Shown in pieces: positions 33,743 through 42,847 of a DNA stretch of 64,000 bases (positions within the stretch are counted from its first letter, which is position 1; each line of letters begins with the position of its first letter). This DNA comes from Anabaena sp051781005 (GTDB lineage Bacteria > Cyanobacteriota > Cyanobacteriia > Cyanobacteriales > Nostocaceae). The position numbers and the translations under genes were made by a program. The stretch lies in the NCBI RefSeq assembly GCF_051781005.1, contig NZ_JBPWOA010000017.1, positions 186,001 to 250,000 of the forward strand. Reading direction: 5' to 3'. The notes beneath the pieces were generated by a model. That model ran no database searches and had not been told where the DNA came from. It worked only from the letters and a program-made list of their open reading frames with translations.

Positions 33743-35464
33743 CTAAAAGTTGAAGGTTGTTCTCACCCCACCAATAACAATGTCTTCGTTATCAGCATCC
33801 TGATTAGGCGCTGTAATCCAGATGAGAGAGGGAGTAATTGAGAGATTGTTTGTAATCTGATGTCTGTAATATGCTTCTAGATGTAATGATGTATCTTTTT
33901 TAAATTGCTGATAAGGTAGGTTACTTCTCACATCTGTCAAGGTAGGTTCCATCCCCACAATTAAACCGCCCTGATTTCCTTGTTTAAACAAATCAGGAAA
34001 AGCGGCTTGAACCGAATAGGTCCAGATATCAGCATCACCTTTACCAATGAGCCTAGCTTGGATTAAATTAGCCCAACCACCAATTAGCACCTTGGGAGTG
34101 ATGGCGAAGTAGCCACCAACTTGATAAGAATTGGTAATCACGGCAGAAGCTTCATCAAATAACACACCCTGATCATCAAAGCGATTTGCTAAAGCAGTAC
34201 CAACAAAACCATTCTCTCTAAAACTTTGACCATTGTTAAAGCCAAAATTACCAGGACTAAAGTAGCCATGCTGGTATAAGAGTTGTAAAAACAGTCTTGG
34301 ATTGGGATTATAGTTAATCTGTCCAGCAGCGACATAATCTCCGTTGAATAAACCGCCGACGTTGGAGTCATTACCAAAAGTTGACAAGTAAGTCAAAGTT
34401 AGCACTGTGGAGTCTACAATTTTGTAACTAGCAGAAACGCCAGATCCAGCGCCGACTAGATAAATAGGGGGTGCTTCAGCAAAGGAACTTACAGGACCAC
34501 GACCAATACTATAATAAGGGGCAAATTTAGCCAGTAACACAGGACTAAAGCGATAGCGATTAGCAGCAACAACATCTATAACTAGCTTCTCACCAATGGG
34601 AAATTGATATTCCAAACCTAGTATTCTGACGCTGCTAAAACTATCACCGGAACCAGTGGTATCGCTGGCACCTTCTCTGGTAGAACCCACATCTCTGCCA
34701 TTGTTGTTGGCGGTGAGTGCAGGAAATTCACTGCTGGTAGCGCCAATGCCGGTAAACAGCAAATCTTTACCTGTGAAGCTAGTAAGCAACCCCAGGAAGA
34801 GGTTGTATTGCATATTAGCTTGAGGATTACCGTCACCGGAGAAATAGGCATTGGTTTGAACTCTTAAGTTACCAAATAGTTTAGTGGTGGTAGAGAACTG
34901 ATTTCCAGCTATTTCGGTGGTTTTAGCCTCTAATGTATCTACACGACCACGTAGGGTTGCTAGTTCAGCGGAGAAATCTTGTTGCAAGCGCTGCAAAGAA
35001 ATCAAATCTGGTTGGGTGACAAGATCACTGGTGGCTGTGGCAATTAATTCGTTGATTCGATCTAAACAAGCATTTAAACCTGCGGCAAATTCATAACGGG
35101 TGATGGCGCGATTTCCACGGAATGTGCCGTTGGGATATCCTGCAATACAACCATAGCGTTCAACTAGGGATTGTAAAGCCTGAAAAGCCCAGTCTGTGGG
35201 TTGAACATCAGAAAACTGAGCGACACTATTAATCTGTGCCATGCTTTCATCGGCGCTACTGTGATTTTGATCCAGATCAGGGTTAACAGTAGAGGACTTA
35301 TCTAGCAGATGTTCAATTGAACTGCTGGGGGTAGTTGATTCGGATATGGATGAATTATCTGTTAATACTGTCTGAGCAGAAGCAAGGCTACTGATGAATG
35401 ATGAAGTAGCGATCGCTCCTACTATTACCATTGGACTAGCGAGTAATTTTATTAATGCCAACAT
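33743..35464 (-). CDS. Iron-uptake porin with SLH domain
   Basis: A 573-residue outer-membrane protein. The ATG at 35464 is preferred to one 14 codons upstream because it begins a clean signal peptide (MLALIKLLASPMVIVGAIAT, then SSLASAQ). An SLH domain (about 85-140, FSDVQPTDWAFQALQSL) anchors to peptidoglycan or its polymers. A short coiled coil (about 150-190) and a C-terminal beta-barrel ending in Phe (RTTFNF) follow. Such porins carry iron and other small solutes across the cyanobacterial outer membrane. The next gene upstream on the same strand encodes a multicopper oxidase, which might act on metals outside the cell. Confidence 0.92.
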   Translation of the reverse strand: MLALIKLLASPMVIVGAIATSSFISSLASAQTVLTDNSSISESTTPSSSIEHLLDKSSTVNPDLDQNHSSADESMAQINSVAQFSDVQPTDWAFQALQSLVERYGCIAGYPNGTFRGNRAITRYEFAAGLNACLDRINELIATATSDLVTQPDLISLQRLQQDFSAELATLRGRVDTLEAKTTEIAGNQFSTTTKLFGNLRVQTNAYFSGDGNPQANMQYNLFLGLLTSFTGKDLLFTGIGATSSEFPALTANNNGRDVGSTREGASDTTGSGDSFSSVRILGLEYQFPIGEKLVIDVVAANRYRFSPVLLAKFAPYYSIGRGPVSSFAEAPPIYLVGAGSGVSASYKIVDSTVLTLTYLSTFGNDSNVGGLFNGDYVAAGQINYNPNPRLFLQLLYQHGYFSPGNFGFNNGQSFRENGFVGTALANRFDDQGVLFDEASAVITNSYQVGGYFAITPKVLIGGWANLIQARLIGKGDADIWTYSVQAAFPDLFKQGNQGGLIVGMEPTLTDVRSNLPYQQFKKDTSLHLEAYYRHQITNNLSITPSLIWITAPNQDADNEDIVIGGVRTTFNF

Positions 35465-35574
35465 TTTCTTGATCTCACACCACGTACTAAAAACAATTTT
35501 TATCAAACAGAATTCAGCAGTCAGTAGGGGCGAACGGAGGTTCGGTTCGCCCGCACTAAAATTAGAACAGGCTT

Positions 35575-38500
35575 TTAAGCCACATTGACATTGATTTGCA
35601 CAATGACATCATTGTAATCTCTGTCACTTTCACCATTTGGTAAATCTTCAAAGCCGAAGATGTTATTGCCTAGTAGACGAATATGATCCGCTTGACCAGG
35701 GTTAGCGCCTAAGAATGGGAAGTAAACTGCGGGAATGTTGGTCGAATTTCCTAACACTGCCTCTGGTGTGCCATTAGCAATAATAAATGGTGCAAAGATT
35801 GAGCCTTTGGCGAAGGTTCCTTGGTAAGTTGCTTGCTCTTGGTTGTTGACAGTTAGACGTATATCTCGTAGGTATAAGTTAACAGCAGCTTGGAGATAGC
35901 CTGCATCACCAGGGGCAAAATCGGCTTGACCATCATTGTTGATATCAATTTTCCCTTGTGCATCTAAGATGGGATAAAAACCGATAAAGTTGTTAAATGC
36001 TGCTTCTCGGTAGACCTTAAACTCAGCCGTGACATCAGTGGTAGCAGTTCTAAAATCAAGAATTTCTCCTGCCAAGTCGCTTTGGAAACTTGTACCCTGA
36101 ATTGAAGTTTCACTGGTGGCTTTAATTTTGACTTTAAAGTTACTGTTGGCAGATTTATCTTGCCATTTGAGAGAAAACTCCCCACCTGTTAAAGCTTCAA
36201 TTTCTTGGTATGTTTCGGAAAATAAAACTTCGGTTTTCGATGTGAATCCAGATGATACTGAGTCTAAAGTACTGTTGTTAACGAGTAAGAATCTCACTTT
36301 CACACCAGCGTCAAATTCTAACAGGCTGGATAAACCATTGTTCTGAAAACCTGTCGGCAAATTGGCAAGGGATGAGAAAATAACTTTGGCTCGTGCTAAA
36401 GCGGCTTCTGTGTAACCAGATGCTCCAGGAGCTATGCCGTTAATATTGCCATCATTACCATCAACAAAAAATACAGCTATTTCGCTGACGAAACTAGAAC
36501 TGTATTCTTCAAGGGTGACTTTTAATTTGACTTTGCCGTTACTGCCACCTTTGATGGTGAAAATATCCTGGTTATTTTCTTTGGTGATTTCCGTAACTGA
36601 TTGGTTATTGGCTTCACCAAAGGTTAATGATTCAGGTTTGTTTTCGGCTCCCAAGTGAATAATTTCATATTCACCATTTTCTTTGCGGGTAAAGAGAACT
36701 GGTTCACCCTTGGGTAAACCGGGAAGATCGGCAAAACTTCCTAGAATTTCTTGGGTGTTACCAGCGGAGGTTAATGATACATCAAGACGAAGTTCTTCTT
36801 CATCAGAGCTACTTTGATGACCTCCACCATGACCTTCACCATGACCTCCACCCATATAGGTGAATACCTGAATTTGCTCATAACCATCAGGTTTATCACC
36901 CTTAGCAATTGTAGTCAGGTTGGCATTATTGGTTTGAACTGGGAAGCCGTTGGGTTCATCTGGTCTTTGGAGAACATAACCAGATGTGACATCTATTTCA
37001 CCTGTGTAGTTAGCACCGTAGGGTTGGAAAACTTGAGATAGCAGTGCTGTGTCATGTGCTGTGTCTTTGCCAACTAAGCTGCCTTTTTCCTGAATTAAGA
37101 TACCGTCGTAGACTTCTACTAAGCCGGTGCCACCACTACCCTGTGCAACAATGATGTCGTCATAGTTATCACCGTTAATATCACCAACTGCGAGGTTGAT
37201 TTTACCTGTGAAGTCTTCGTGATGAAAGCCGCTAATACGACTCATCAGATGAAAATCTTTACCGCTATAAATTTCAATGATTGATGCGATGCCACCACCT
37301 AAACCGACAACTATATCGGCGAAGCCGTCACCATCTATGTCACCGGATGCTACTGATGCGATGTGGTCAATGGATGCGGTGATATTTTGGAAAGGATTGA
37401 ATTCTGTGATTAATAGGGCGGCGTTTTCTGCGTCTGTAACTTCGTCAGTGCCTGCTTCTTGCTTGTGAATTAGTGATTCACCATCAAAGACTTTAACAGT
37501 GAATTTATCATTAGTATTGTTTACAGATTTCTGGATGGTGATGATGTCTGTAACATTATCAGTAACGTTCTTGTTTTCATCTGTGTCGAGGGTTTTGTAA
37601 TTGACATCAGCGATCGCAATATCAATTCCCTGGGTAAAGTTTTGACCATAAGGTGTGAGAGTAATGCTTTCTTCATAGTTGTTAGCTCTAAACAACTCTA
37701 ATTGTCCTTGAGCATCCTCATCAACCCCCAATCCTAACCAAGTATCTTCTGTATTAAGGATGACTCGGAGAACAGCCATCATCCCGGCATCTTCATGGAA
37801 AAGAATGTGGCAGTGATTGACATAGCTGCCAGGAAAATCCTCAAAACTCATCACGATTTTGATTTCTGATGCTTTACCTGTACCAGGGGCATCGACAAAA
37901 CTATTGAATGGTGTACCGTAGGGATTCTCTAGAGTCGCAGTTCCATCTACATACGCTGGTGGTAGGGTAATGATGTCGCTTAAAACACCCGCTAGGTAGG
38001 TTTGTTTGATATCTTCTACATCAAATCCATTGATTGTGAGAACAGCAAAGTCATTTTGATGAATGTGGAATGGATGCCATTCTGATAAAGGAATATTTGG
38101 TAGGGGAATATCAGTACCCGGTATGGTCTCACCATCAAAGTCGGGATTTGGTAATCCGGATCTATTGATAATATTCCAAATTTCCCTTGTTCCCAACATG
38201 GGCATTGCCAGTGGGGGCATACTCTCGCCAGGCTGTGTGGAATAATATTCCCCGTTGATGGTATATGTGCCTTCAAAGGTTGCTACTTCCGTATCACTGG
38301 GAAAATTGCCAGCCAGGATCGCACCACCTACGTTTGCATCCCATGTAAAAGTTCTGACACGATTTACATCTCCATTTTTAGCTGCTTCTATGATTTCATT
38401 AATCTTTTCACTTTCTTCAACTAAAACGTCATAGACTTCAGGAAAGGGAGGTAAAACCGCTACTTCATCACCTGTGACTTCAACAGTGGTTAAAACTTGA

Positions 38501-39861
38501 GATCCCCAAATTAAGTGTCCATCATTGAAGCCTTTACCATTACCAATTAAAACGGATACGTCTTCTTCTGCCAGAATTTCTTCTGTACCGTTGGAAAGAA
38601 AGTAGTATTTACCTGGTTTGGTAAAAGCGTGTTGAATGGCGACTCTAGCACCCGGACTGAGGATGGGAAACTCTGTGATTTCTCTTCTGGAACTCTCTAC
38701 TATACCGCTGGCGTTACCATCGACAGATACTAAGGTAACTTTTTCAGGGGTGAGATGACCATTTTCATCTTCATGTACCAACTGTAAGATATGGAATGTG
38801 TTGATACTCATATTGGCGAATGTGAAGAGACTCCATTCACCTGTTTGCACATCTATTGTGGGGTTGTATTGTCCATTAACGGTGTGAATAACGTTTTCTA
38901 CTGGCTCTGATAAACCAGCACTTCCATATGCAGTAGGGTTTTCTGGGTTATAGCCTGCCGGTTTAGCATTGTAACCTCCAAAAACTGCATCAGAAAGCTC
39001 ATAAGCTCCATTTTTTATTTCCAAGGGTGTACCAGCTGGAACTTTTATTCCATCTGGACTTTGGTTTAAGGGATCATCATCGCTGGCATCTCTTAGTTGT
39101 TGCTGAATCCCAAAGGTATTAATTGATAGGGTATAGATTGGCGCTTTTGTAGGGTCAAATTTGTCTAAATCTGGCAGATCATATGGAGGGTTAATTGCTA
39201 TAAGACCGCCTAAACCGGAAGCTACTTGCTCACTGGTGATTCCGTGTAGGTGGGGATGATACCAGTCATATCCGATCGCATGATTATCTGGTAACTTGAT
39301 TGATATCTCTCTAGTATCTCCAGAAGCAAGACTGACAACGACGTTATCTCCTGCTCCTAGAGGTGAAACGTGTAGTCCATGTGTATGTAGGTTGGTGACT
39401 TGTTCTGGCGCAGTTGGAGCAACTGAGCCAGGTTTTAAGTTATTTTTGAGTGTAATTTTTATTGTGTCACCGGGATCTGCAACTAGTAATGGCCCAGGAA
39501 TTAGACCATTGTAAGCCCTCAAAAATTCGTAGGCTGTTTTCTCGTCGTTTAGCCAGGGGATGTATCCATCACCTGCCTGTATGATACCAAATCCTTCAAT
39601 CTCCACCTCGCTTAGATACTGCATATCTAAGGTGACTTCTAGGACTTCATCTGCGCCCCAACTGGAATAATAGATGCCATTGGCTCCTGCTTCTTTGGAC
39701 TGACCATTTTGATGATCTAGTTGCCATTGTTTAAAGGGATCTTTGAAAACTACTTTCTCTTGATGTTGGGGTAAAACTTTTAAGTAACCTGAAGCATCAT
39801 AACCTTCACTCCAAGCATGAAAATTATCAGCACCAATAATGTATGCGTTCTCTATAGCCAT
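35575..39861 (-). CDS. Multicopper oxidase fused to FG-GAP-like and DUF4114 domains
   Basis: A 1428-residue protein. Residues about 90-730 are a multicopper oxidase with all four copper motifs: NLHTHGLH (His159, His161), WYHPHLHG (His202, His204), HPFHIHQND and NHCHILFHEDAGMM. Residues about 840-1000 hold FG-GAP/integrin-like beta-propeller repeats (DIDGDGFADIVVG, DINGDNYDDIIVA). The C-terminal third contains two DUF4114-type segments ending FGFEDLPNGESDRDYNDVIV. No signal peptide is seen; the C-terminal domains suggest type-I-like secretion or surface attachment. A His-rich patch (GGGHGEGHGGGHQ, near 1015) could bind metal. Likely substrates are Cu(I), Fe(II), Mn(II) or phenols. Confidence 0.92.
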   Translation of the reverse strand: MAIENAYIIGADNFHAWSEGYDASGYLKVLPQHQEKVVFKDPFKQWQLDHQNGQSKEAGANGIYYSSWGADEVLEVTLDMQYLSEVEIEGFGIIQAGDGYIPWLNDEKTAYEFLRAYNGLIPGPLLVADPGDTIKITLKNNLKPGSVAPTAPEQVTNLHTHGLHVSPLGAGDNVVVSLASGDTREISIKLPDNHAIGYDWYHPHLHGITSEQVASGLGGLIAINPPYDLPDLDKFDPTKAPIYTLSINTFGIQQQLRDASDDDPLNQSPDGIKVPAGTPLEIKNGAYELSDAVFGGYNAKPAGYNPENPTAYGSAGLSEPVENVIHTVNGQYNPTIDVQTGEWSLFTFANMSINTFHILQLVHEDENGHLTPEKVTLVSVDGNASGIVESSRREITEFPILSPGARVAIQHAFTKPGKYYFLSNGTEEILAEEDVSVLIGNGKGFNDGHLIWGSQVLTTVEVTGDEVAVLPPFPEVYDVLVEESEKINEIIEAAKNGDVNRVRTFTWDANVGGAILAGNFPSDTEVATFEGTYTINGEYYSTQPGESMPPLAMPMLGTREIWNIINRSGLPNPDFDGETIPGTDIPLPNIPLSEWHPFHIHQNDFAVLTINGFDVEDIKQTYLAGVLSDIITLPPAYVDGTATLENPYGTPFNSFVDAPGTGKASEIKIVMSFEDFPGSYVNHCHILFHEDAGMMAVLRVILNTEDTWLGLGVDEDAQGQLELFRANNYEESITLTPYGQNFTQGIDIAIADVNYKTLDTDENKNVTDNVTDIITIQKSVNNTNDKFTVKVFDGESLIHKQEAGTDEVTDAENAALLITEFNPFQNITASIDHIASVASGDIDGDGFADIVVGLGGGIASIIEIYSGKDFHLMSRISGFHHEDFTGKINLAVGDINGDNYDDIIVAQGSGGTGLVEVYDGILIQEKGSLVGKDTAHDTALLSQVFQPYGANYTGEIDVTSGYVLQRPDEPNGFPVQTNNANLTTIAKGDKPDGYEQIQVFTYMGGGHGEGHGGGHQSSSDEEELRLDVSLTSAGNTQEILGSFADLPGLPKGEPVLFTRKENGEYEIIHLGAENKPESLTFGEANNQSVTEITKENNQDIFTIKGGSNGKVKLKVTLEEYSSSFVSEIAVFFVDGNDGNINGIAPGASGYTEAALARAKVIFSSLANLPTGFQNNGLSSLLEFDAGVKVRFLLVNNSTLDSVSSGFTSKTEVLFSETYQEIEALTGGEFSLKWQDKSANSNFKVKIKATSETSIQGTSFQSDLAGEILDFRTATTDVTAEFKVYREAAFNNFIGFYPILDAQGKIDINNDGQADFAPGDAGYLQAAVNLYLRDIRLTVNNQEQATYQGTFAKGSIFAPFIIANGTPEAVLGNSTNIPAVYFPFLGANPGQADHIRLLGNNIFGFEDLPNGESDRDYNDVIVQINVNVA

Positions 39862-40525
39862 GATGAAAATGCCTCCAATGTCACAAAAATTAGTTGAAAA
39901 TGGTTATTTCTGTACTTACTTATTCTGCTGCTAGAGATTGGTATTACAGCCTCACATTTTTCTGACAGTCGTTTTCATGTATTTAGACCACATCTTGAAT
40001 TAATCTCTTTTTTTGCATCTTTGCTCCTTTGCGTCTTTGCGCGAGACCAAATCTAGATGTAGTTCATCTACGTGAAAATGGCTGTATTTACAGGATTTAA
40101 TCAAAATTTACAGTCGCATCAATCGACAACACTGTCTAAAACTTGACTCGTCAACGTTGTTCATATTTAAGCAAACAAAATTGGATAGTTATGTATTCAG
40201 GCAGAACCTTTAATTTAAAATTAAGTTAACTTCTTTTGAAGATATGAATATAATTCACCTTAATTTTAATTTTCTATGTAGCTTATATTGGTTCTCTTGA
40301 ATATGATACAGCAATTGGTGTAAAAAAGTGTGTCATTTTTTTAACATTAAGTTAATGTTACAATTTGCAGTAAAGCAGAGATTATCCTCTTTATGAGTCC
40401 ATTATGTGATTCGATTGAATATTGTTTCAAAATCCAGCCCTAGTTGTGATCGATAACTTTTTTGTGAAAACAGTTCCTAAAACCCCTAAAATAGTTTTCG
40501 GTTAGTAGTTTTTAGTACCTAAACG
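39862..40525. other. Divergent 664-base intergenic region
   Basis: The region holds the promoters of the multicopper oxidase (minus) and the LtrA-like gene (plus). Near 40020-40050 lies a dispersed CTTTGCGTCTTTGCGCGAGA-type repeat, related to one at 57120-57150. An 8-bp inverted repeat TAACATTA-AGT-TAATGTTA lies at 40342-40360. No gene is seen. Confidence 0.6.
40342..40360. promoter_or_regulatory. Candidate operator palindrome
   Basis: TAACATTA, three bases, then TAATGTTA: a perfect 8-bp inverted repeat about 165 bases before the LtrA-like start. Such a dyad would suit a dimeric regulator. No family is assigned. Confidence 0.35.
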
Positions 40526-41704
40526 ATGAAAAAAGGTTTGTGGCAACCGCCTAGATTACGCATTGGAGAGGAGCATGAAGATAGGCGGGCGACTTGGCTC
40601 GAACTTTTCTATGATTTAGTGTTTGTAGTTGCGATCGCTGAATTATCTCACAATTTGAGTAAGGATGTTTCTCTGGGCGGATTTGCTGGCTTTGTTGCCC
40701 TCTTTATACCGATTTGGTGGTGCTGGATAGGGGCTACTTTTTATGCCACTCTTTTTGATACTGATGATTTGAGCGATCGCTTGCTAACTCTGCTACAAAT
40801 GTCGATTATTATCGCTTTGACGATAAATTTGCATCACGGTCTGAGTACATCTTCTTCTGGATTTGCTATCTCATATATAGCTGCTCGCTGTATTCTCATT
40901 CTTCAATACCTGATTGCCGGACACTATGTACCAGCAGCCAATCCCTTAACCAGTTGGTATGTCAAAGGTTTTAGTATTGGTGCTGCATTTTGGTTGGTTT
41001 CGCTGTTATTGCCCATTCCCTGGCGTTTTGGATTCTGGACATTAGGTTTGATTGTCGAATTTCTGACTCCATTAGGTACAGGTCAATTAGCAGTTCAAAT
41101 CCCACCAAATATGTCTCATGTTCCAGAACGAATGGGACTATTTACGATCATTGTTTTAGGTGAATCAATGGCCGCAGTAGTCAGAGGGGTAGCAGAAAAG
41201 CAATGGGATACCTCATCAGTATTAACTGCTATTTCCGGTGTGAGCATAGCTTTTAGCTTTTGGTGGCTTTATTTCGATAGCGTAGATGCTTCACCATTAG
41301 AAACTATGAAAGTCGGTAAAATTAAAATATTTCTGACTTGGCTTTATTCTCACCTGCTCTTGGCTATAAGTTTAGCGGCAATAGGGGTAGGAGTTGAGCA
41401 TATAATCGACAAAAGTGGAGTTAATATCCTACCAGGAAATGAACGTTGGCTTTTTTGTGGTGGGGTAGCGCTCTGCTTAATAGTATTGTCGATCATTAAT
41501 TTCACAACTTGTATTTTGGATAAAATGCAAAAAGGGAGAATTTTGAGTGTTTATCGTCTGGGAGCAGGAAGTTTTGTTTTATTCTTAGCGATCGCGGGGA
41601 GTAAATTATCTCCTGTGGTTTTAATCGCCCTTGTTGCTTGCTGTTGTATGGTGACAGTGGCTCTGGATTTACTAACCAAAAGTCAGTTTTCTGTCAATTC
41701 TTAG
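40526..41704 (+). CDS. Low-temperature-requirement A (LtrA) family membrane protein
   Basis: A 392-residue integral membrane protein with about ten hydrophobic segments. The N-terminal signature DRRATWLELFYDLVFVVAIAE is diagnostic of LtrA. LtrA was named for growth of Listeria at low temperature; its biochemical role is unknown. The N-terminal segment before membrane entry is basic and short. It is divergent from the multicopper oxidase gene. Confidence 0.92.
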   Translation: MKKGLWQPPRLRIGEEHEDRRATWLELFYDLVFVVAIAELSHNLSKDVSLGGFAGFVALFIPIWWCWIGATFYATLFDTDDLSDRLLTLLQMSIIIALTINLHHGLSTSSSGFAISYIAARCILILQYLIAGHYVPAANPLTSWYVKGFSIGAAFWLVSLLLPIPWRFGFWTLGLIVEFLTPLGTGQLAVQIPPNMSHVPERMGLFTIIVLGESMAAVVRGVAEKQWDTSSVLTAISGVSIAFSFWWLYFDSVDASPLETMKVGKIKIFLTWLYSHLLLAISLAAIGVGVEHIIDKSGVNILPGNERWLFCGGVALCLIVLSIINFTTCILDKMQKGRILSVYRLGAGSFVLFLAIAGSKLSPVVLIALVACCCMVTVALDLLTKSQFSVNS

Positions 41705-41720
41705 ATACGGCAGAATTCAG

Positions 41721-41740
41721 CACTTCGACTTCGCTCAGTG
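41721..41740. repeat. Palindromic dispersed repeat, CACT...AGTG form
   Basis: It has the same core TTCGACTTCGCTC as at 12319 and 45942, but the outer stem reads CACT/AGTG instead of CCCT/AGGG. The paired change keeps the stem. Confidence 0.75.
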
Positions 41741-41775
41741 ACCAGTAGATATATGGGAATGGGAATAGGGAGATT

Positions 41776-42582
41776 CTACGCCTCAAACCCCACTTTTAAC
41801 TCTTGACTATGTGAGGATGAAAATTCAAAAACCTGTCCGCACTCTACAAACCCACAAAATCCATCTTTTTTGGCATCAGGAAGCAATCCTGGCTGATAAC
41901 CATAGAGCCACATTTTATTTTTAATTTTTTCTGGCAACTCTGTTAATTGCTCATAATTCGCATGAACAGGAGTCTGATAAAGTGAGGTTTCACAATCATG
42001 AAAAATTATATCTGCCTGTTCATATATATCTCCATTTCTGTCAAAACATAATTGGGTATCTGTGGATAAAAATATTTTTACCCCTTCTAAGGTAAAAAAT
42101 AACCCATAGCTGGGCATGAGATAAAAGCCATTATTAACATGAATAACTCTGACTAGATTAAACCTAATATTTTGCCACATAAAATAACCTTGTCGGTCTA
42201 CTTTATGTTCTTCAAAAAATGTGTCTAGATTGGCAATATCTCCATCAAGAGACCTGAGTCCACCGGATAAAGTTCTGTCCCACAGATTGCTGGATACATC
42301 TTTGCTTAAATAAAGATGTGGCTTTTTGCATCTTGGATCAAATAAGCTACTAAAAGCTATATATTCAAGTCCTCCAACATGATCAGAATGGAGATGACTA
42401 ATATAAATATCGGTAATATCACGATATGATAAACCAGCCGCATGGAGAGAGAATCTAATATCTGTTCCACAATCAATTAATAGTTTATGGTTTTGTTCAG
42501 TGACTACAAGCATATTAGACTGAAAATTATTGGCACCAACTGTAAAAGCTGAACCCGAACCTAAAAATATTAACCTTGTCAT
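41776..42582 (-). CDS. MBL-fold metallo-hydrolase (RNase Z-like fold)
   Basis: A 268-residue metallo-beta-lactamase fold protein. It starts FLGSGSAFTVGANNFQSNML, with metal ligands in SHLHSDHVGG (about 62-71), a later STDTQLCF (Asp) and FHDCET (His). The N-terminal glycine motif and lack of a tRNA-binding exosite suggest a phosphodiesterase-like or regulatory hydrolase rather than tRNase Z. The substrate is unknown. Confidence 0.85.
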   Translation of the reverse strand: MTRLIFLGSGSAFTVGANNFQSNMLVVTEQNHKLLIDCGTDIRFSLHAAGLSYRDITDIYISHLHSDHVGGLEYIAFSSLFDPRCKKPHLYLSKDVSSNLWDRTLSGGLRSLDGDIANLDTFFEEHKVDRQGYFMWQNIRFNLVRVIHVNNGFYLMPSYGLFFTLEGVKIFLSTDTQLCFDRNGDIYEQADIIFHDCETSLYQTPVHANYEQLTELPEKIKNKMWLYGYQPGLLPDAKKDGFCGFVECGQVFEFSSSHSQELKVGFEA

Positions 42583-42619
42583 TTTGCTAGTATTTCAGTA
42601 ATTGGATGTTGGATGTTAT

Positions 42620-42780
42620 AGCGTTTCTCGGTTGAGTGAGATACAAGAACCCCACCCCCAACCCCCTCCTCCTTCGGATTTACCAGTCGCCTACGGTGGG
42701 AAACCCGCCTACAGCCCTGGTTCACCGCAAGCGATGAGGGGGCTATGATGTACCTCATACAATTGGAAACCGCTGTATAA
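42620..42780. repeat. Composite dispersed repeat region
   Basis: The block contains a C-rich stretch (ACCCCACCCCCAACCCCCTC, about 42651-42670), then short palindromic pieces (GTCGCCTACGGTGGGAAACC and neighbours). The C-rich part is related to the repeats at 47458-47505 and inside pbpC (57988-58096). An 85-codon open frame over it is not convincing. Confidence 0.6.
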
Positions 42781-42847
42781 GTATGTTGGTATATAGCTTT
42801 GTTTTGCAACTGTATACCTAATTTACCTACTTGCAATCTACTGTAAA

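Noticed and set aside
42579..42836. 85-codon minus-strand open frame next to the MBL-fold gene
   Set aside because: It is mostly made of dispersed palindromic and C-rich repeats, has no domain pattern and overlaps the repeat block at 42620-42780.
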